Assembly: GCA_025464425.1 (NCBI GenBank)
Contig: JAODGV010000011.1
Span: 1-26,030 of the forward strand
DNA: 26,030 bases
Direction: 5' to 3'
DNA from: Methanosarcinales archaeon
Lineage (GTDB): Archaea; Halobacteriota; Syntropharchaeia; Alkanophagales; Methanospirareceae
Program-made: the position numbers and the translations under genes
Part shown: piece after piece, positions 6,480 to 14,541 of the stretch
How the letters are laid out: each line of letters opens with the position of its first letter
How positions within the stretch are numbered: the first letter of the stretch is position 1
The notes under the pieces: generated by a model
What the model saw: only the letters and a program-made list of their open reading frames with translations
Told to the model about the DNA's origin: nothing
Databases searched by the model: none

Positions 6480-7946
6480 TCAACAATTTATCCTCTGGTT
6501 TTCCGGTGTGACGACGGCGATGAGTTGAAGCGGTCCTTTTTTACCTATTATCAGAGAAGCGGATAATCGGGCATCGAACTCCGAGCCATCCTTTCGGAGT
6601 GCAACCAGAAGCCCTTCCCATGTGCCTTTCTCGCGTACCGCGGTCAGGGCATCTCCGGCTTTAGCTTTATCTTTCCAGAAATCAAGGCAGTTGCGACCCA
6701 GGACCTCGCTTTCATCCTCATAGCCCCACAGTTCCAGGAATGCCGGATTCACATATGTCTGTTTCCCTTCCATATCAGCCATAAAAATAGGTTGAGTGGA
6801 GATTCTGATGGCATCGGCTTTGAGTTTCCACTCCTCTTCTGCTTTGATTTTGGCGATACCACCGGCAATCGTCTCAGATACACCTGCGAGTAAACTTCGG
6901 TCATCATCAGAAATAGCGTTTCCGAAGCGAGAGAGGATGATGAGCGCGCCATGAAGCTCACCTCTGGTCTTCAATGGAATCACGTAGCACTGTTGAAGAT
7001 TATATGCCCTGGCTAAGTGAGAAGCGGGCAGTGCGAGAGGGTCATTCTTATCCATGCCTTTGACCCTGTGAGTCCGGGAGAACTGTATAAATAAGGCTGC
7101 TTTGCGGTTGATTGACTCAGTAGCTATTCTTCTCTTCCATTCAGCGGCATCACTCTTCTCATCCTCAGGTGGATAACCTATCCGGGCATAACATGAGAGC
7201 GTATCGCTAATGGGTTCGTAAATCAGGATGTCACCGAAGTCGAAGGTGATGACGTCACGCAAATTTTTGAGTATCGTGGAACACAACTGGTTGATCGTAT
7301 AAGACCTGTTAACGGCTTCTCCGAGCAGACGATGGAGCTCAGAGAGATTCTTTATTCGCTTCTCATACTTCACCTTCTCCGTGATGTCGCTGATAATAGC
7401 GATGATGGATGAGGAGCCGTCGGGATTCTCCACACGCCTCGCTTTGATGTCAATAATTCTACCCGCTTTGTCCTCCTCGATGGTTTCCACTTCCTCTGCC
7501 GTTCCCGCTATGATCTCCGCTATTTTAGCGTGGTGGTCTGGAGATGCGTGCCCGAAGAATGCGTGCTGATATTTCTGCCCGATGCAATTACCATAAAGTG
7601 CGGTCAGATATCGGTTCATGAAGAGGATATTGAAATCAAAGTCGAGAATAAGAATGCCTTCGGGCATATCAGAGAGAATACGTGAGAATATCTTCTCGGT
7701 ATAGGTCTTCTCATCTTCGCGTAAGGTGAATATGTGCTGCAGGGGTGATTTACTCACGAACCACACCTTTGCACGCCCTATTTGCTTGTAAGATATGCGT
7801 CCGTCAGCACGCAGGTGATTCAGGTACTTGGAGAGTGTATGCCGCCCGAGTGGCACAGCCTTTGAGATTTCATCTATGGTTGCGCCTATACCCCCGATGT
7901 TCTGTATGGCATCAATTATTCTGGAGTATATCTCTTCTGGTTTCAT
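6480..7946 (-). CDS. Winged-helix / PAS-GAF-PAS sensory regulator (no kinase domain)
   Basis: A 488-residue soluble protein. Residues 1-66 form a winged-helix DNA-binding domain (IDEISKAVPLGRHTLSKYL recognition region, then a basic wing with IGRAKVWFV). Residues about 85-192 are a PAS domain ending IISDITEKVKYEK. Residues about 205-366 are a GAF domain (LHRLLGEAVNR... GELHGALIILSR...DDDRSLLAGV). Residues about 375-480 are a second PAS domain (IFMADMEGKQTYVNPAFLEL). The chain ends there with no HisKA, HATPase, GGDEF or other output domain, so the winged helix is the only evident output and a ligand-controlled transcription regulator is the simplest reading. It leads the operon with the receiver and kinase genes. 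AATTTAAAGAT (7969-7979) lies about 25-30 nt before the ATG, consistent with a leaderless transcript. The sensed ligand is unknown. Confidence 0.88.
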   Translation of the reverse strand: MKPEEIYSRIIDAIQNIGGIGATIDEISKAVPLGRHTLSKYLNHLRADGRISYKQIGRAKVWFVSKSPLQHIFTLREDEKTYTEKIFSRILSDMPEGILILDFDFNILFMNRYLTALYGNCIGQKYQHAFFGHASPDHHAKIAEIIAGTAEEVETIEEDKAGRIIDIKARRVENPDGSSSIIAIISDITEKVKYEKRIKNLSELHRLLGEAVNRSYTINQLCSTILKNLRDVITFDFGDILIYEPISDTLSCYARIGYPPEDEKSDAAEWKRRIATESINRKAALFIQFSRTHRVKGMDKNDPLALPASHLARAYNLQQCYVIPLKTRGELHGALIILSRFGNAISDDDRSLLAGVSETIAGGIAKIKAEEEWKLKADAIRISTQPIFMADMEGKQTYVNPAFLELWGYEDESEVLGRNCLDFWKDKAKAGDALTAVREKGTWEGLLVALRKDGSEFDARLSASLIIGKKGPLQLIAVVTPENQRINC

Positions 7947-7968
7947 CTTGAATTGAAGACTCAGGTTT

Positions 7969-7979
7969 ATCTTTAAATT
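7969..7979 (-). promoter_or_regulatory. TATA box of the signalling operon
   Basis: Minus-strand AATTTAAAGAT is centred about 28 nt upstream of the ATG of the winged-helix sensor. No Shine-Dalgarno is present between them, as expected for a leaderless archaeal mRNA. Confidence 0.4.
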
Positions 7980-8033
7980 CCCGAAATGGATATGGCATGC
8001 TCGTCTTACCGATGCCTGCCTGCCGTTACAGAT

Positions 8034-8963
8034 TCATTCCAATCCCGCCTTCTCCCTCAGTCTCTTATAGTCCGCTTCCACCCTCGCCTGTATCTCCTCT
8101 ATCACATCATCAGATAGATGTCTGAACCTGCCCTGGTGCTTAAAGTATTCCCTGACCGGTCTAAGCTCCGGTAGATCTATGCTCAAATGGTATTCTCCAT
8201 TGACCACCTCATAAAGCGGGAATATACCGGTCTCTACCGCCAGACGACCCAGTTCGACCGATATATCCGGGCGACACCGCCAGCCAGTAGGGCAGGGCGA
8301 GAACACATGGATATATGCGGGTCCTGCCATATCGAGCCCCCTGCGCACTTTATCCATCAAATCAAACGGATAAGATGGACATGCCGTTGCTACATACGGG
8401 ATACGGTGCGCAACCGCGATCTCAGGCATGTTCTTCTTCCACGTCATCTGCCCCAGCGGGCGCTTCTCACCCACAGGCGCAGTGGTCGTCCATGCGCCAT
8501 AGGGTGTAGCAGAAGAACGCTGTATGCCTGTATTCATATACGCCTCGTTATCGAAGCATACATAGAGGAAATCATGCCCGCGCTCCATTGCACCGGATAA
8601 TGCCTGTATTCCTATATCTGATGTCCCGCCATCACCCGCGAAACCCACGAACTTTACACCCTTCGACGGTATCTTACCCTTTCTTATACGCGCTTTATAT
8701 GCAGATTCTATACCCGACACTACCGCTGCAACATTCTCAAACAGCGTGTGAATCCATGGTACGCGCCACGAAGTTTGCGGTAACAGCGAAGAGATGATCT
8801 CTATACAGCCCGTTGCTGTAACGATGATGACATTCTTACCCAGTGCTTTACATACCAGTCGGACAGCAAGAGCCTCTCCACAGCCTATACATGCACGATG
8901 CCCTGGAGCGAAATTCTCTTCGGTGGTTACTTCTCGCGGTATAAACAAAATCTCCTCACTCAT
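8034..8963 (-). CDS. porB: Pyruvate:ferredoxin oxidoreductase, beta subunit
   Basis: TPP-binding catalytic subunit that with PorA oxidises pyruvate and CoA to acetyl-CoA and CO2, reducing ferredoxin, or runs in reverse. The 309-residue chain has the proximal [4Fe-4S] ligands C25 and C28 (CIGCGE), C53 (exactly 24 residues later, ATGCIE) and C224 (FSPCPTGW). The TPP/Mg motif is GDGGTSD (111-117) followed by FDNEAYMNTG (137-146). The WRVPWIH segment (66-72) is characteristic of pyruvate rather than oxoglutarate or branched-chain enzymes. Length is normal. It starts 5 nt after the porA stop and ends the unit. Genes for the gamma and delta (ferredoxin-like) subunits are not adjacent. Confidence 0.95.
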   Translation of the reverse strand: MSEEILFIPREVTTEENFAPGHRACIGCGEALAVRLVCKALGKNVIIVTATGCIEIISSLLPQTSWRVPWIHTLFENVAAVVSGIESAYKARIRKGKIPSKGVKFVGFAGDGGTSDIGIQALSGAMERGHDFLYVCFDNEAYMNTGIQRSSATPYGAWTTTAPVGEKRPLGQMTWKKNMPEIAVAHRIPYVATACPSYPFDLMDKVRRGLDMAGPAYIHVFSPCPTGWRCRPDISVELGRLAVETGIFPLYEVVNGEYHLSIDLPELRPVREYFKHQGRFRHLSDDVIEEIQARVEADYKRLREKAGLE

Positions 8964-8968
8964 CTCTA

Positions 8969-10141
8969 TTACTCCCTTATCCCGATCAGCTCAGGCTTAT
9001 CCTCTCTCTCCTCACCCGCATTTACACGTTCCCGCGCACGTTTTATCATGTACCTGAATTCAGCAACAGAGATGTCCCTGCCGCCGAGCCCACCGATGAA
9101 GCCAATGACCGGCGGTCTCTCCACAAGATTATAAAGTGCAGACCGCACCTCTGAGCAGACAGGACCACCCATACCGAACGATATCGCCCTGTCCAGTACA
9201 ACAAGCAGTTCAATATCCTTTACCGCAGCTCTCAACTCAGCAAACGGAAAAGGACGCCAGAGCCGCAACCTTATGAGCCCCACCGCTTCTCCCGCATCCC
9301 GCATCTCATCAACCGCCAGCATGGCAGTCTCACTGAGGCTGCCCATGACCAGTAGCGCAATTCTTGCATCTTCCATCCTGTACAGTTCCACCGGTGAGTA
9401 ATAACGCCCAAATATACGCCCAAACTCTTCCCAGGTCTTCAATATCTTCTGCTTCGTCGCTTCAAAATCCACTTCCTGCGCCTTCTTCGTCTCTGGATAT
9501 ATAAAAGGTGGTGCATAACAGCCCATACTCACAGGCTTATCGGGATCCAAGACAAAAGGATGCTCATAATCGGGTATGAAATCCCGTACATCCTCTTCTG
9601 CCGGCAATTCCATATCCTCTATTACATGCGAGAGGTAGAAGCCGTCAATATGAACCATAGCGGGGAATAAAACCTCTTCTGCCATGCGATAAGCGCAAAC
9701 AGTGAGATCAAACGCCTGCTGGTTGTTCTCCGCAAACATCTGTATCCAGCCAATATCACGTAATGACATCGCATCCGAATGGTCACACCATACAGAAAGA
9801 GGAGCCGACAGCGCTCTGTTCGCCGCAACCGCAACAACAGGCAATCGCATCGAAGAGGGGATATAGAGCACCTCATGCATCAATTCCAGACCCTGACCCG
9901 CTGAGCATGTAAATACACGTGCACCCGCAGCAGAAGCACCCACACACGCACTCATCGCCGAATGCTCACTCTCCACACATATGAATTCCGCATCCAGCTC
10001 GCCGTTCGCAACCATCTCAGCCAGTCGCTCAACGATATGTGTCTGTGGCGTAATAGGATACGCGGCTATAACATCCGCATTCACCATCCTGACTGCTTCA
10101 GCAACAGCGAAAGAACCTTCCAGTCCCACTATCCTGCCCAT
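8969..10141 (-). CDS. porA: Pyruvate:ferredoxin oxidoreductase, alpha subunit
   Basis: The 390-residue alpha subunit provides the pyrimidine-side TPP domain and the substrate and CoA contacts. Clear family blocks are AAYPITPQTHIVERLAE near the N-terminus, CVESEHSAMSACVGASAAGA, and SAPLSVWCDHSDAMSLRDIG, followed by the transketolase C-terminal-type domain with LIRLRLWRPFPF and ISFGMGG. No gamma domain is fused. I chose the ATG at 10141 because TTTTTTATAAG (10165-10175) is centred about 29 nt upstream, so the mRNA would begin at or within a few bases of this codon; a TTG at 10150 in frame would add three residues. Other 2-oxoacid oxidoreductases share the fold, but the paired PorB sequence supports pyruvate as substrate. 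Confidence 0.95.
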   Translation of the reverse strand: MGRIVGLEGSFAVAEAVRMVNADVIAAYPITPQTHIVERLAEMVANGELDAEFICVESEHSAMSACVGASAAGARVFTCSAGQGLELMHEVLYIPSSMRLPVVAVAANRALSAPLSVWCDHSDAMSLRDIGWIQMFAENNQQAFDLTVCAYRMAEEVLFPAMVHIDGFYLSHVIEDMELPAEEDVRDFIPDYEHPFVLDPDKPVSMGCYAPPFIYPETKKAQEVDFEATKQKILKTWEEFGRIFGRYYSPVELYRMEDARIALLVMGSLSETAMLAVDEMRDAGEAVGLIRLRLWRPFPFAELRAAVKDIELLVVLDRAISFGMGGPVCSEVRSALYNLVERPPVIGFIGGLGGRDISVAEFRYMIKRARERVNAGEEREDKPELIGIRE

Positions 10142-10164
10142 CGTTATCAAATTAAAGATCGTGT

Positions 10165-10175
10165 CTTATAAAAAA
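10165..10175 (-). promoter_or_regulatory. TATA box of porAB
   Basis: Minus-strand TTTTTTATAAG is centred about 29 nt from the porA ATG, the distance at which archaeal RNA polymerase starts. The transcript is therefore predicted to have little or no leader. Confidence 0.55.
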
Positions 10176-10296
10176 TAAGTTTCGATGATTTTGTATTAAT
10201 GTGATGAGTGGTGGGTGGCGCGCCGCTATGGAGCACGATATAGCACCATGACCAACCTTATTTATCAGTATGATATAATGTAACGAGATAAGAGGA

Positions 10297-10950
10297 ATGA
10301 AATTGAAAGTTATGTATGATAACGAAGCAGAAGGAGGTTTAGAGTCTGACTGGGGTTTTTCATGCCTGATAGAGGAAGGAGGCAGGAAACTGCTGTTTGA
10401 TACCGGCGCATCCGATTCGATACTGGCACGAAACATGGAGAAACTGGGTATAACGCGAGAAGAGATAGAGGTAATCGCACTTTCACATGAGCACTGGGAC
10501 CATATCGGCGGCTTAAATGCGGTATTACATCCTGATGTGGTGGTGTATGTCCCGACATCCTTCACTGCGGCGACAAAGAAGAAGCTCAGACGAAACGTGG
10601 CGGAGCTGAGGGAAGTATCCGGACCAGAGGAAATAATGGCGGGGATTCATACGACCGGTGAGCTTGGTGCGGGCATAAAGGAACAGTCACTGGTTCTCGA
10701 TACGCGAATTGGCGAGATGGTACTGACTGGCTGTGCACATCCGGGACTGGATACCATCATGGATGCAGCGCGTATATTTGGTGATATAGGCGGTGTGATG
10801 GGTGGTTTCCACGGCTTCGACAAGCTGGAACTGCTGAATGGGCTGGAGAAGATCATACCATGCCACTGTACAGTTCGCAAAACGGAGATACTGGAACGGT
10901 ATCCGGGGGTGGCGGTGAAGTGTGCAGCGGGGAAAGAAATAGAAGTTTGA
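10297..10950 (+). CDS. Metallo-beta-lactamase-fold protein, COG1237 (MJ0301-like)
   Basis: A 217-residue predicted metal hydrolase. The signature SHEHWDHIGG supplies H64, H66, D68 and H69; further ligands are probably H148 (TGCAHPG) and H190 (PCHCT). The GCAHPGL and GGFHGF blocks and the short length match the family that includes MJ0301, reported as a 7,8-dihydropterin-6-methyl-4-(beta-D-ribofuranosyl)-aminobenzene-5'-phosphate synthase. That would place it in methanopterin biosynthesis, but the annotation is applied broadly and the substrate here is uncertain. The ATG at 10297 immediately follows AGAGGA, too close to act as a normal Shine-Dalgarno, and cttatttatc about 35 nt upstream is a possible TATA box. 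It stands alone, divergent from porA and convergent with the PIN gene, whose stop is only 17 nt beyond its own. Confidence 0.85.
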   Translation: MKLKVMYDNEAEGGLESDWGFSCLIEEGGRKLLFDTGASDSILARNMEKLGITREEIEVIALSHEHWDHIGGLNAVLHPDVVVYVPTSFTAATKKKLRRNVAELREVSGPEEIMAGIHTTGELGAGIKEQSLVLDTRIGEMVLTGCAHPGLDTIMDAARIFGDIGGVMGGFHGFDKLELLNGLEKIIPCHCTVRKTEILERYPGVAVKCAAGKEIEV

Positions 10951-10967
10951 AGATCAATCTTTAAAGA

Positions 10968-11366
10968 TCAATAATCGGATTCCAGCCGGTTCTTAGCCCT
11001 GAGGTATACTGCTGGTATACCCTCCCGCTGCAACTTACGCCTGAGTCCCGCATCGTTCGTGAGAACCGCGGCATCTTTCTTCCGCGCCATGCTTATTATC
11101 TTATTATCGGTATCGCCACCAGCGGTATCCTGTGCTATAAGCACCTTGCGCTTACTCATGTACTCGCTCAGGATGCGATAGCCAAGTTCAGCTGCTCGCT
11201 TCGTCTTGCCTCTCCTGCGTCTCAGAGCATCGAGCTCCCTTAATACCGACTCGGGTATAATTATCTCGATATAGCCCATACGCTGGAGTTCATCGAAGAT
11301 ATCAACGCCAAAAGTGCCTGGAACGAGTAATGCGTTCGTGTCCACCACCACACTCTTCCTGTGCAA
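10968..11366 (-). CDS. PIN-domain protein (Fcf1/VapC9-like nuclease)
   Basis: A 132-residue single PIN domain. The acidic set is D9 (VVDTNALL), E44 (VLRELDAL), D87 within GGDTDN, and D105 (LTNDAGLR), consistent with a Mg/Mn-dependent RNase. The arrangement and the basic stretch RRRRGKTKRAAELG resemble the Fcf1/Utp23-related archaeal PIN proteins (often labelled VapC9) more than typical toxin VapCs. No small antitoxin gene lies beside it, so an rRNA-processing role is more likely than toxin-antitoxin function; this is inference. The frame opens with TTG at 11366, 3 nt after the crotonase stop and close to an AAAGG sequence. GTG codons 6-8 are alternative starts. It is last in the DUF106-crotonase-PIN unit. 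Confidence 0.85.
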   Translation of the reverse strand: MHRKSVVVDTNALLVPGTFGVDIFDELQRMGYIEIIIPESVLRELDALRRRRGKTKRAAELGYRILSEYMSKRKVLIAQDTAGGDTDNKIISMARKKDAAVLTNDAGLRRKLQREGIPAVYLRAKNRLESDY

Positions 11367-11369
11367 TTT

Positions 11370-12146
11370 TCAACCTTTGAATACCGGCTTTCGCTTATCT
11401 ATAAACGCCTGCAAACCTTCTTTCGCATCGTGAGTTGAGATAGCGGAGCCGAAACATTCCGATTCATAGCGCAATGCCCGTTCCAGATCCATCTCCAGCC
11501 CGTTATTCACCACGAGCTTTAATGTCCTCAGAGCAAGTCTGCTCTTCGTCCGTAACTTGTTGAGCACGGTATCAACAGCGGCATCAAGTTCTGCTACTGG
11601 TACCACCTGATTCACGAGTCGCAACATGAGTGCCTCTTTTGCATCTATCGGCTCGCCGGTCATGAGCATCTCAATCGCTTTCGTCCTGCCTACCAGCCGT
11701 GCGAGCCGCTGTGTACCGCCACCACCGGGAATGATGCCCAGATTGACCTCCGGCAGTCCGAATATCGAGCTATCAGAGGCTATTCGGAAGTCACATGCCA
11801 TTGCGAGCTCGAGACCACCACCGAGACAGAACCCATTTATTCGCGCTATCACCGGCTTGCTGAGCTGCTCCAGGTAACTTATGACACTATGTACCCAGAG
11901 TGACCAGTCACGTGCCCCGACAGGGCTCATATCCTTTAGCTCATGCACATCGGCACCTGCACAGAACGCACGGTCGCCCGCACCGGTTATTACTATCGCT
12001 CGTACCGACTCATCAGCTTCGATATCCGCCAGCAGGGCTCTTAATTGCCGCAATAGGGGTGTATTCAATGCATTGAGCGCATCCTCGCGGTTCAATGTTA
12101 TGGTCGCCACATCATCCCGCCTCTTATATAATACTTCTTTACCCAT
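11370..12146 (-). CDS. Enoyl-CoA hydratase / crotonase family protein
   Basis: A 258-residue crotonase-fold enzyme expected to add water to enoyl-CoA thioesters. The oxyanion-hole segments AFCAGADV and NGFCLGGG are intact. Both catalytic glutamates of true hydratases are present, E113 in GGGLELAMACD and E133 in LPEVNLGIIPG, followed by the typical GGTQRLARLVG. I start at the ATG at 12146: the open frame continues to 12212 but would overlap the upstream DUF106 gene by about 60 bp, and the chosen start gives the family's standard N-terminus (EVLYKRRDDVATITLNR). AAGGAGT at 12161-12168 lies 14 nt upstream, inside the DUF106 3' end. The gene sits between a membrane insertase-like gene and a PIN gene; no acyl-CoA dehydrogenase, thiolase or CoA ligase is nearby, so the pathway cannot be named. 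Confidence 0.92.
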   Translation of the reverse strand: MGKEVLYKRRDDVATITLNREDALNALNTPLLRQLRALLADIEADESVRAIVITGAGDRAFCAGADVHELKDMSPVGARDWSLWVHSVISYLEQLSKPVIARINGFCLGGGLELAMACDFRIASDSSIFGLPEVNLGIIPGGGGTQRLARLVGRTKAIEMLMTGEPIDAKEALMLRLVNQVVPVAELDAAVDTVLNKLRTKSRLALRTLKLVVNNGLEMDLERALRYESECFGSAISTHDAKEGLQAFIDKRKPVFKG

Positions 12147-12151
12147 CTCAA

Positions 12152-12793
12152 TCACATCGCACTCCTTATACCCAGCAATCGCCTTATCACGACCGTCAAC
12201 GGGAATGAACATATCATGTACCAGAGTAACCAGTACGGTATTCTGAATACGAAGGAGTGTGTAAGGTCTTTAGCACCGATGAGCGGGAAGAGTGATATTT
12301 CCGAAGGTGCATAATCCCACATCCAGAAGAATATCGGGAGCGTGATGATCATGATATAAACCATCGGTTTCAATTGCTGCCGCATCAGTTCGCCGGAGAA
12401 TTGCGCCTGTCTGCTCATTATTTCAGCCCGCTTCTTCTCTATTCGCTTGAGTCTGTGCTTGTTATTCTCCCGCTTCGCTTCTAAATACTCCTTCTGTAGC
12501 TCTCTCAATCGTTTCTGAAACTCCTTCGACTTCTCCATCAGTTCCCAGTTCGTTGTGTATTTCTGTATCGTTGAGGTATAAAACCCTGTGAGAACCGCCA
12601 GGATAAGGACAGTGAGCATGAAATTACCGATGAAAGACGCAAACGGACCAAGAACATTATTCATGACCGAGCTTATATCATTACGATACATGATCGAGCC
12701 AAACATGACGAACAGTCCCAGACCCATAATCGCGCCATCTATGAGACTCTTCACCATCTCCTTCTTATTCGTTGTTTTGGTCTTCATCTGCAT
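12152..12793 (-). CDS. DUF106 membrane protein (EMC3/TMCO1/YidC-like)
   Basis: A membrane protein of about 213 residues in the Oxa1/YidC/Get1-related superfamily (archaeal Ylp1, DUF106), which helps insert membrane proteins. Hydrophobic helices lie near residues 16-35, 52-72, 143-160 and 184-204. A long, highly charged coiled coil (about 82-130, KEFQKRLRELQKEYLEAKRE) sits between the second and third, which is the hallmark arrangement. In most archaea DUF106 is linked to secY or ribosomal genes; here it heads a unit with a crotonase and a PIN gene. The frame begins with TTG at 12799, with ATG codons at 12793 and 12787; I chose 12793. No Shine-Dalgarno is seen, and an AT-rich TTATCTAAAA (12810-12819) about 22 nt upstream suggests a leaderless transcript. 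Confidence 0.9.
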   Translation of the reverse strand: MQMKTKTTNKKEMVKSLIDGAIMGLGLFVMFGSIMYRNDISSVMNNVLGPFASFIGNFMLTVLILAVLTGFYTSTIQKYTTNWELMEKSKEFQKRLRELQKEYLEAKRENNKHRLKRIEKKRAEIMSRQAQFSGELMRQQLKPMVYIMIITLPIFFWMWDYAPSEISLFPLIGAKDLTHSFVFRIPYWLLWYMICSFPLTVVIRRLLGIRSAM

Positions 12794-12820
12794 AAACAAT
12801 TGATTTATTTTTAGATAAGA

Positions 12821-12830
12821 TTTTTTATTT
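12821..12830 (+). promoter_or_regulatory. TATA box of the XPB-redox operon
   Basis: ttttttattt is centred 27 nt before the ATG at 12853. The whole divergent spacer with DUF106 is only 59 bp, so the XPB transcript is predicted to be leaderless. Confidence 0.5.
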
Positions 12831-12852
12831 GGCGCCCGGAATAATTTAAATT

Positions 12853-14541
12853 ATGAGTAGACCACTGATCGTGCAGAGCGACAAGACGATTCTGCTGGAG
12901 GTGGATAATCCCGAGTTTGAGGATGCCCGTGATGCTATAATACGGTTTGCTGAGCTCATTAAGAGTCCTGAGCATGTTCATACGTACAGAATAACCAATC
13001 TATCACTGTGGAACGCGGCAGCTACCGGCATGACCGCATCGGAGATTGTTGCAGCTCTGGAATCGTTCAGCCGATATGAAGTACCTGAGAATGTCATACG
13101 GGACATAGAGGATTACATATCGAGATACGGGCGATTGAAGCTGGAGAAGCATGCCGGAGCGGTTGTACTCAGGAGTGAGGATGAGATACTGCTGAAGGAG
13201 GTGACGAGGAACAAAGCGGTTCAGCGTTACCTCACGGGTGAGCAGATAGATGCTCGAACGGTGGTTGTGGAGCCGGGAGCGCGTGGTTACATAAAGAAGG
13301 CGCTTACTGATATCGGGTTTCCAGCGGAGGATCTCGTGGGGTATGTAGAAGGAGAATTCTTCCCGCTTCAGCTGCGTGAGACCACGAGAGCAGGACTGCC
13401 GTTCTCGCTGCGTAAGTACCAGAAGGAAGCGGTAGACGCGTTCTATGCAGGCGGCAGTGCAGCGGGTGGCAGTGGTGTTGTGGTACTGCCATGTGGAGCG
13501 GGCAAGACGATGGTGGGTATGGGGGTAATGGCGAAACTGGAGACCAATACGCTCATAATCACCACCAGCACGGTCGCTTCACGTCAGTGGCGGGATGAGC
13601 TGCTGGACAAGACTGACCTGGTGAGTGATGACATAGGCGAGTACAGTGGAGAGAAGAAGGAGATCAAGCCTATAACCATTGCCACGTATCAGATTCTAAC
13701 ATACAGACCGAGACGTAAAGGGCAGACTGATAACGCATATTACCCGCATTTCGCATTGTTTAACGAGCGGAACTGGGGTCTGATAATATATGATGAGGTG
13801 CATCTGCTGCCCGCGCCGGTATTCAGGATAACTGCGGAACTGCAGGCGAAGCGGCGATTGGGGCTGACCGCAACGCTTGTGCGAGAAGATGGCAGGGAGA
13901 AGGATGTATTCTCGCTCATCGGACCCAAGCGATACGATGCACCATGGAAGGAGTTAGAACAGCAGGGCTGGATCGCCGAAGCGATCTGTAACGAGATAAG
14001 GTTGGGTATGGACGATGAGCGCAGGCTGATGTACGCACTCGCATCAGACAGGAGTAAGTATCGAATTGCAGCGGAGAATCCACGTAAGCTGGAAGTGGCG
14101 AAGCAGATAGTGGAGTACCATCGTGCACGGGGTGATAAGATACTGGTGATAGGTATGTATATAGAGCAGTTAGAGCAGATAGCGAGGATGCTCAATGCAC
14201 CGCTTCTCACCGGTAAGACGCCGAATCGTGAGCGAGAGAAGCTTTATGACGATTTCAGAAACGGTAAGCTGGATACGATAGTGGTCTCCAAGGTAGCGAA
14301 CTTCGCAGTTAACCTCCCGGATGCAAATGTCGCGATACAGATCTCAGGTACATTTGGTTCACGTCAGGAGGAGGCGCAGCGGCTCGGTCGGATACTGAGA
14401 CCCAAAGCTGACGGGTCTCCCGCATTCTTCTACTCGCTTGTGAGTAAGGATACGAAGGATCAGGACTTCAGTGCCAGGCGGCAGTTGTTCCTGACCGAAC
14501 AGGGCTATCGGTATGTGATAACTGATACATTTGAGGTATAA
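12853..14541 (+). CDS. XPB/Rad25-type superfamily 2 DNA helicase
   Basis: A 562-residue 3'-5' DNA helicase or translocase related to the TFIIH subunit XPB. An N-terminal damage-recognition-like region (about 1-175) precedes the two RecA domains. Motifs: Walker A PCGAGKTMVG (GAGKT 215-219), DEVH box (314-317), LGLTATLVREDGRE containing the XPB-specific RED motif (344-346), and motif VI QEEAQRLGRILRP (505-517). Length is somewhat above many archaeal XPBs (about 450-500), owing to the N-terminal region. The archaeal partner nuclease Bax1 is not adjacent. Instead the stop codon overlaps by one base (TAATG) the start of a large redox protein. Likely roles are nucleotide excision repair or transcription-linked remodelling; which applies here is not shown by the sequence. 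Confidence 0.93.
   Translation: MSRPLIVQSDKTILLEVDNPEFEDARDAIIRFAELIKSPEHVHTYRITNLSLWNAAATGMTASEIVAALESFSRYEVPENVIRDIEDYISRYGRLKLEKHAGAVVLRSEDEILLKEVTRNKAVQRYLTGEQIDARTVVVEPGARGYIKKALTDIGFPAEDLVGYVEGEFFPLQLRETTRAGLPFSLRKYQKEAVDAFYAGGSAAGGSGVVVLPCGAGKTMVGMGVMAKLETNTLIITTSTVASRQWRDELLDKTDLVSDDIGEYSGEKKEIKPITIATYQILTYRPRRKGQTDNAYYPHFALFNERNWGLIIYDEVHLLPAPVFRITAELQAKRRLGLTATLVREDGREKDVFSLIGPKRYDAPWKELEQQGWIAEAICNEIRLGMDDERRLMYALASDRSKYRIAAENPRKLEVAKQIVEYHRARGDKILVIGMYIEQLEQIARMLNAPLLTGKTPNREREKLYDDFRNGKLDTIVVSKVANFAVNLPDANVAIQISGTFGSRQEEAQRLGRILRPKADGSPAFFYSLVSKDTKDQDFSARRQLFLTEQGYRYVITDTFEV

Noticed and set aside
10152..10565. 137-residue minus-strand frame opposite the metallo-beta-lactamase gene
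   Set aside because: It is antisense to a gene with clear conserved motifs and has low-complexity, family-less translation.
10968..11366. PIN gene as the toxin of a VapBC toxin-antitoxin pair
   Set aside because: No small antitoxin frame is adjacent; the neighbours are a crotonase and a convergent metallo-hydrolase, and the sequence looks closer to Fcf1-like PIN proteins.
12147..12212. N-terminal extension of the crotonase frame by 22 codons
   Set aside because: It overlaps the DUF106 3' end, and the extension does not match the crotonase N-terminus, which fits the ATG at 12146.
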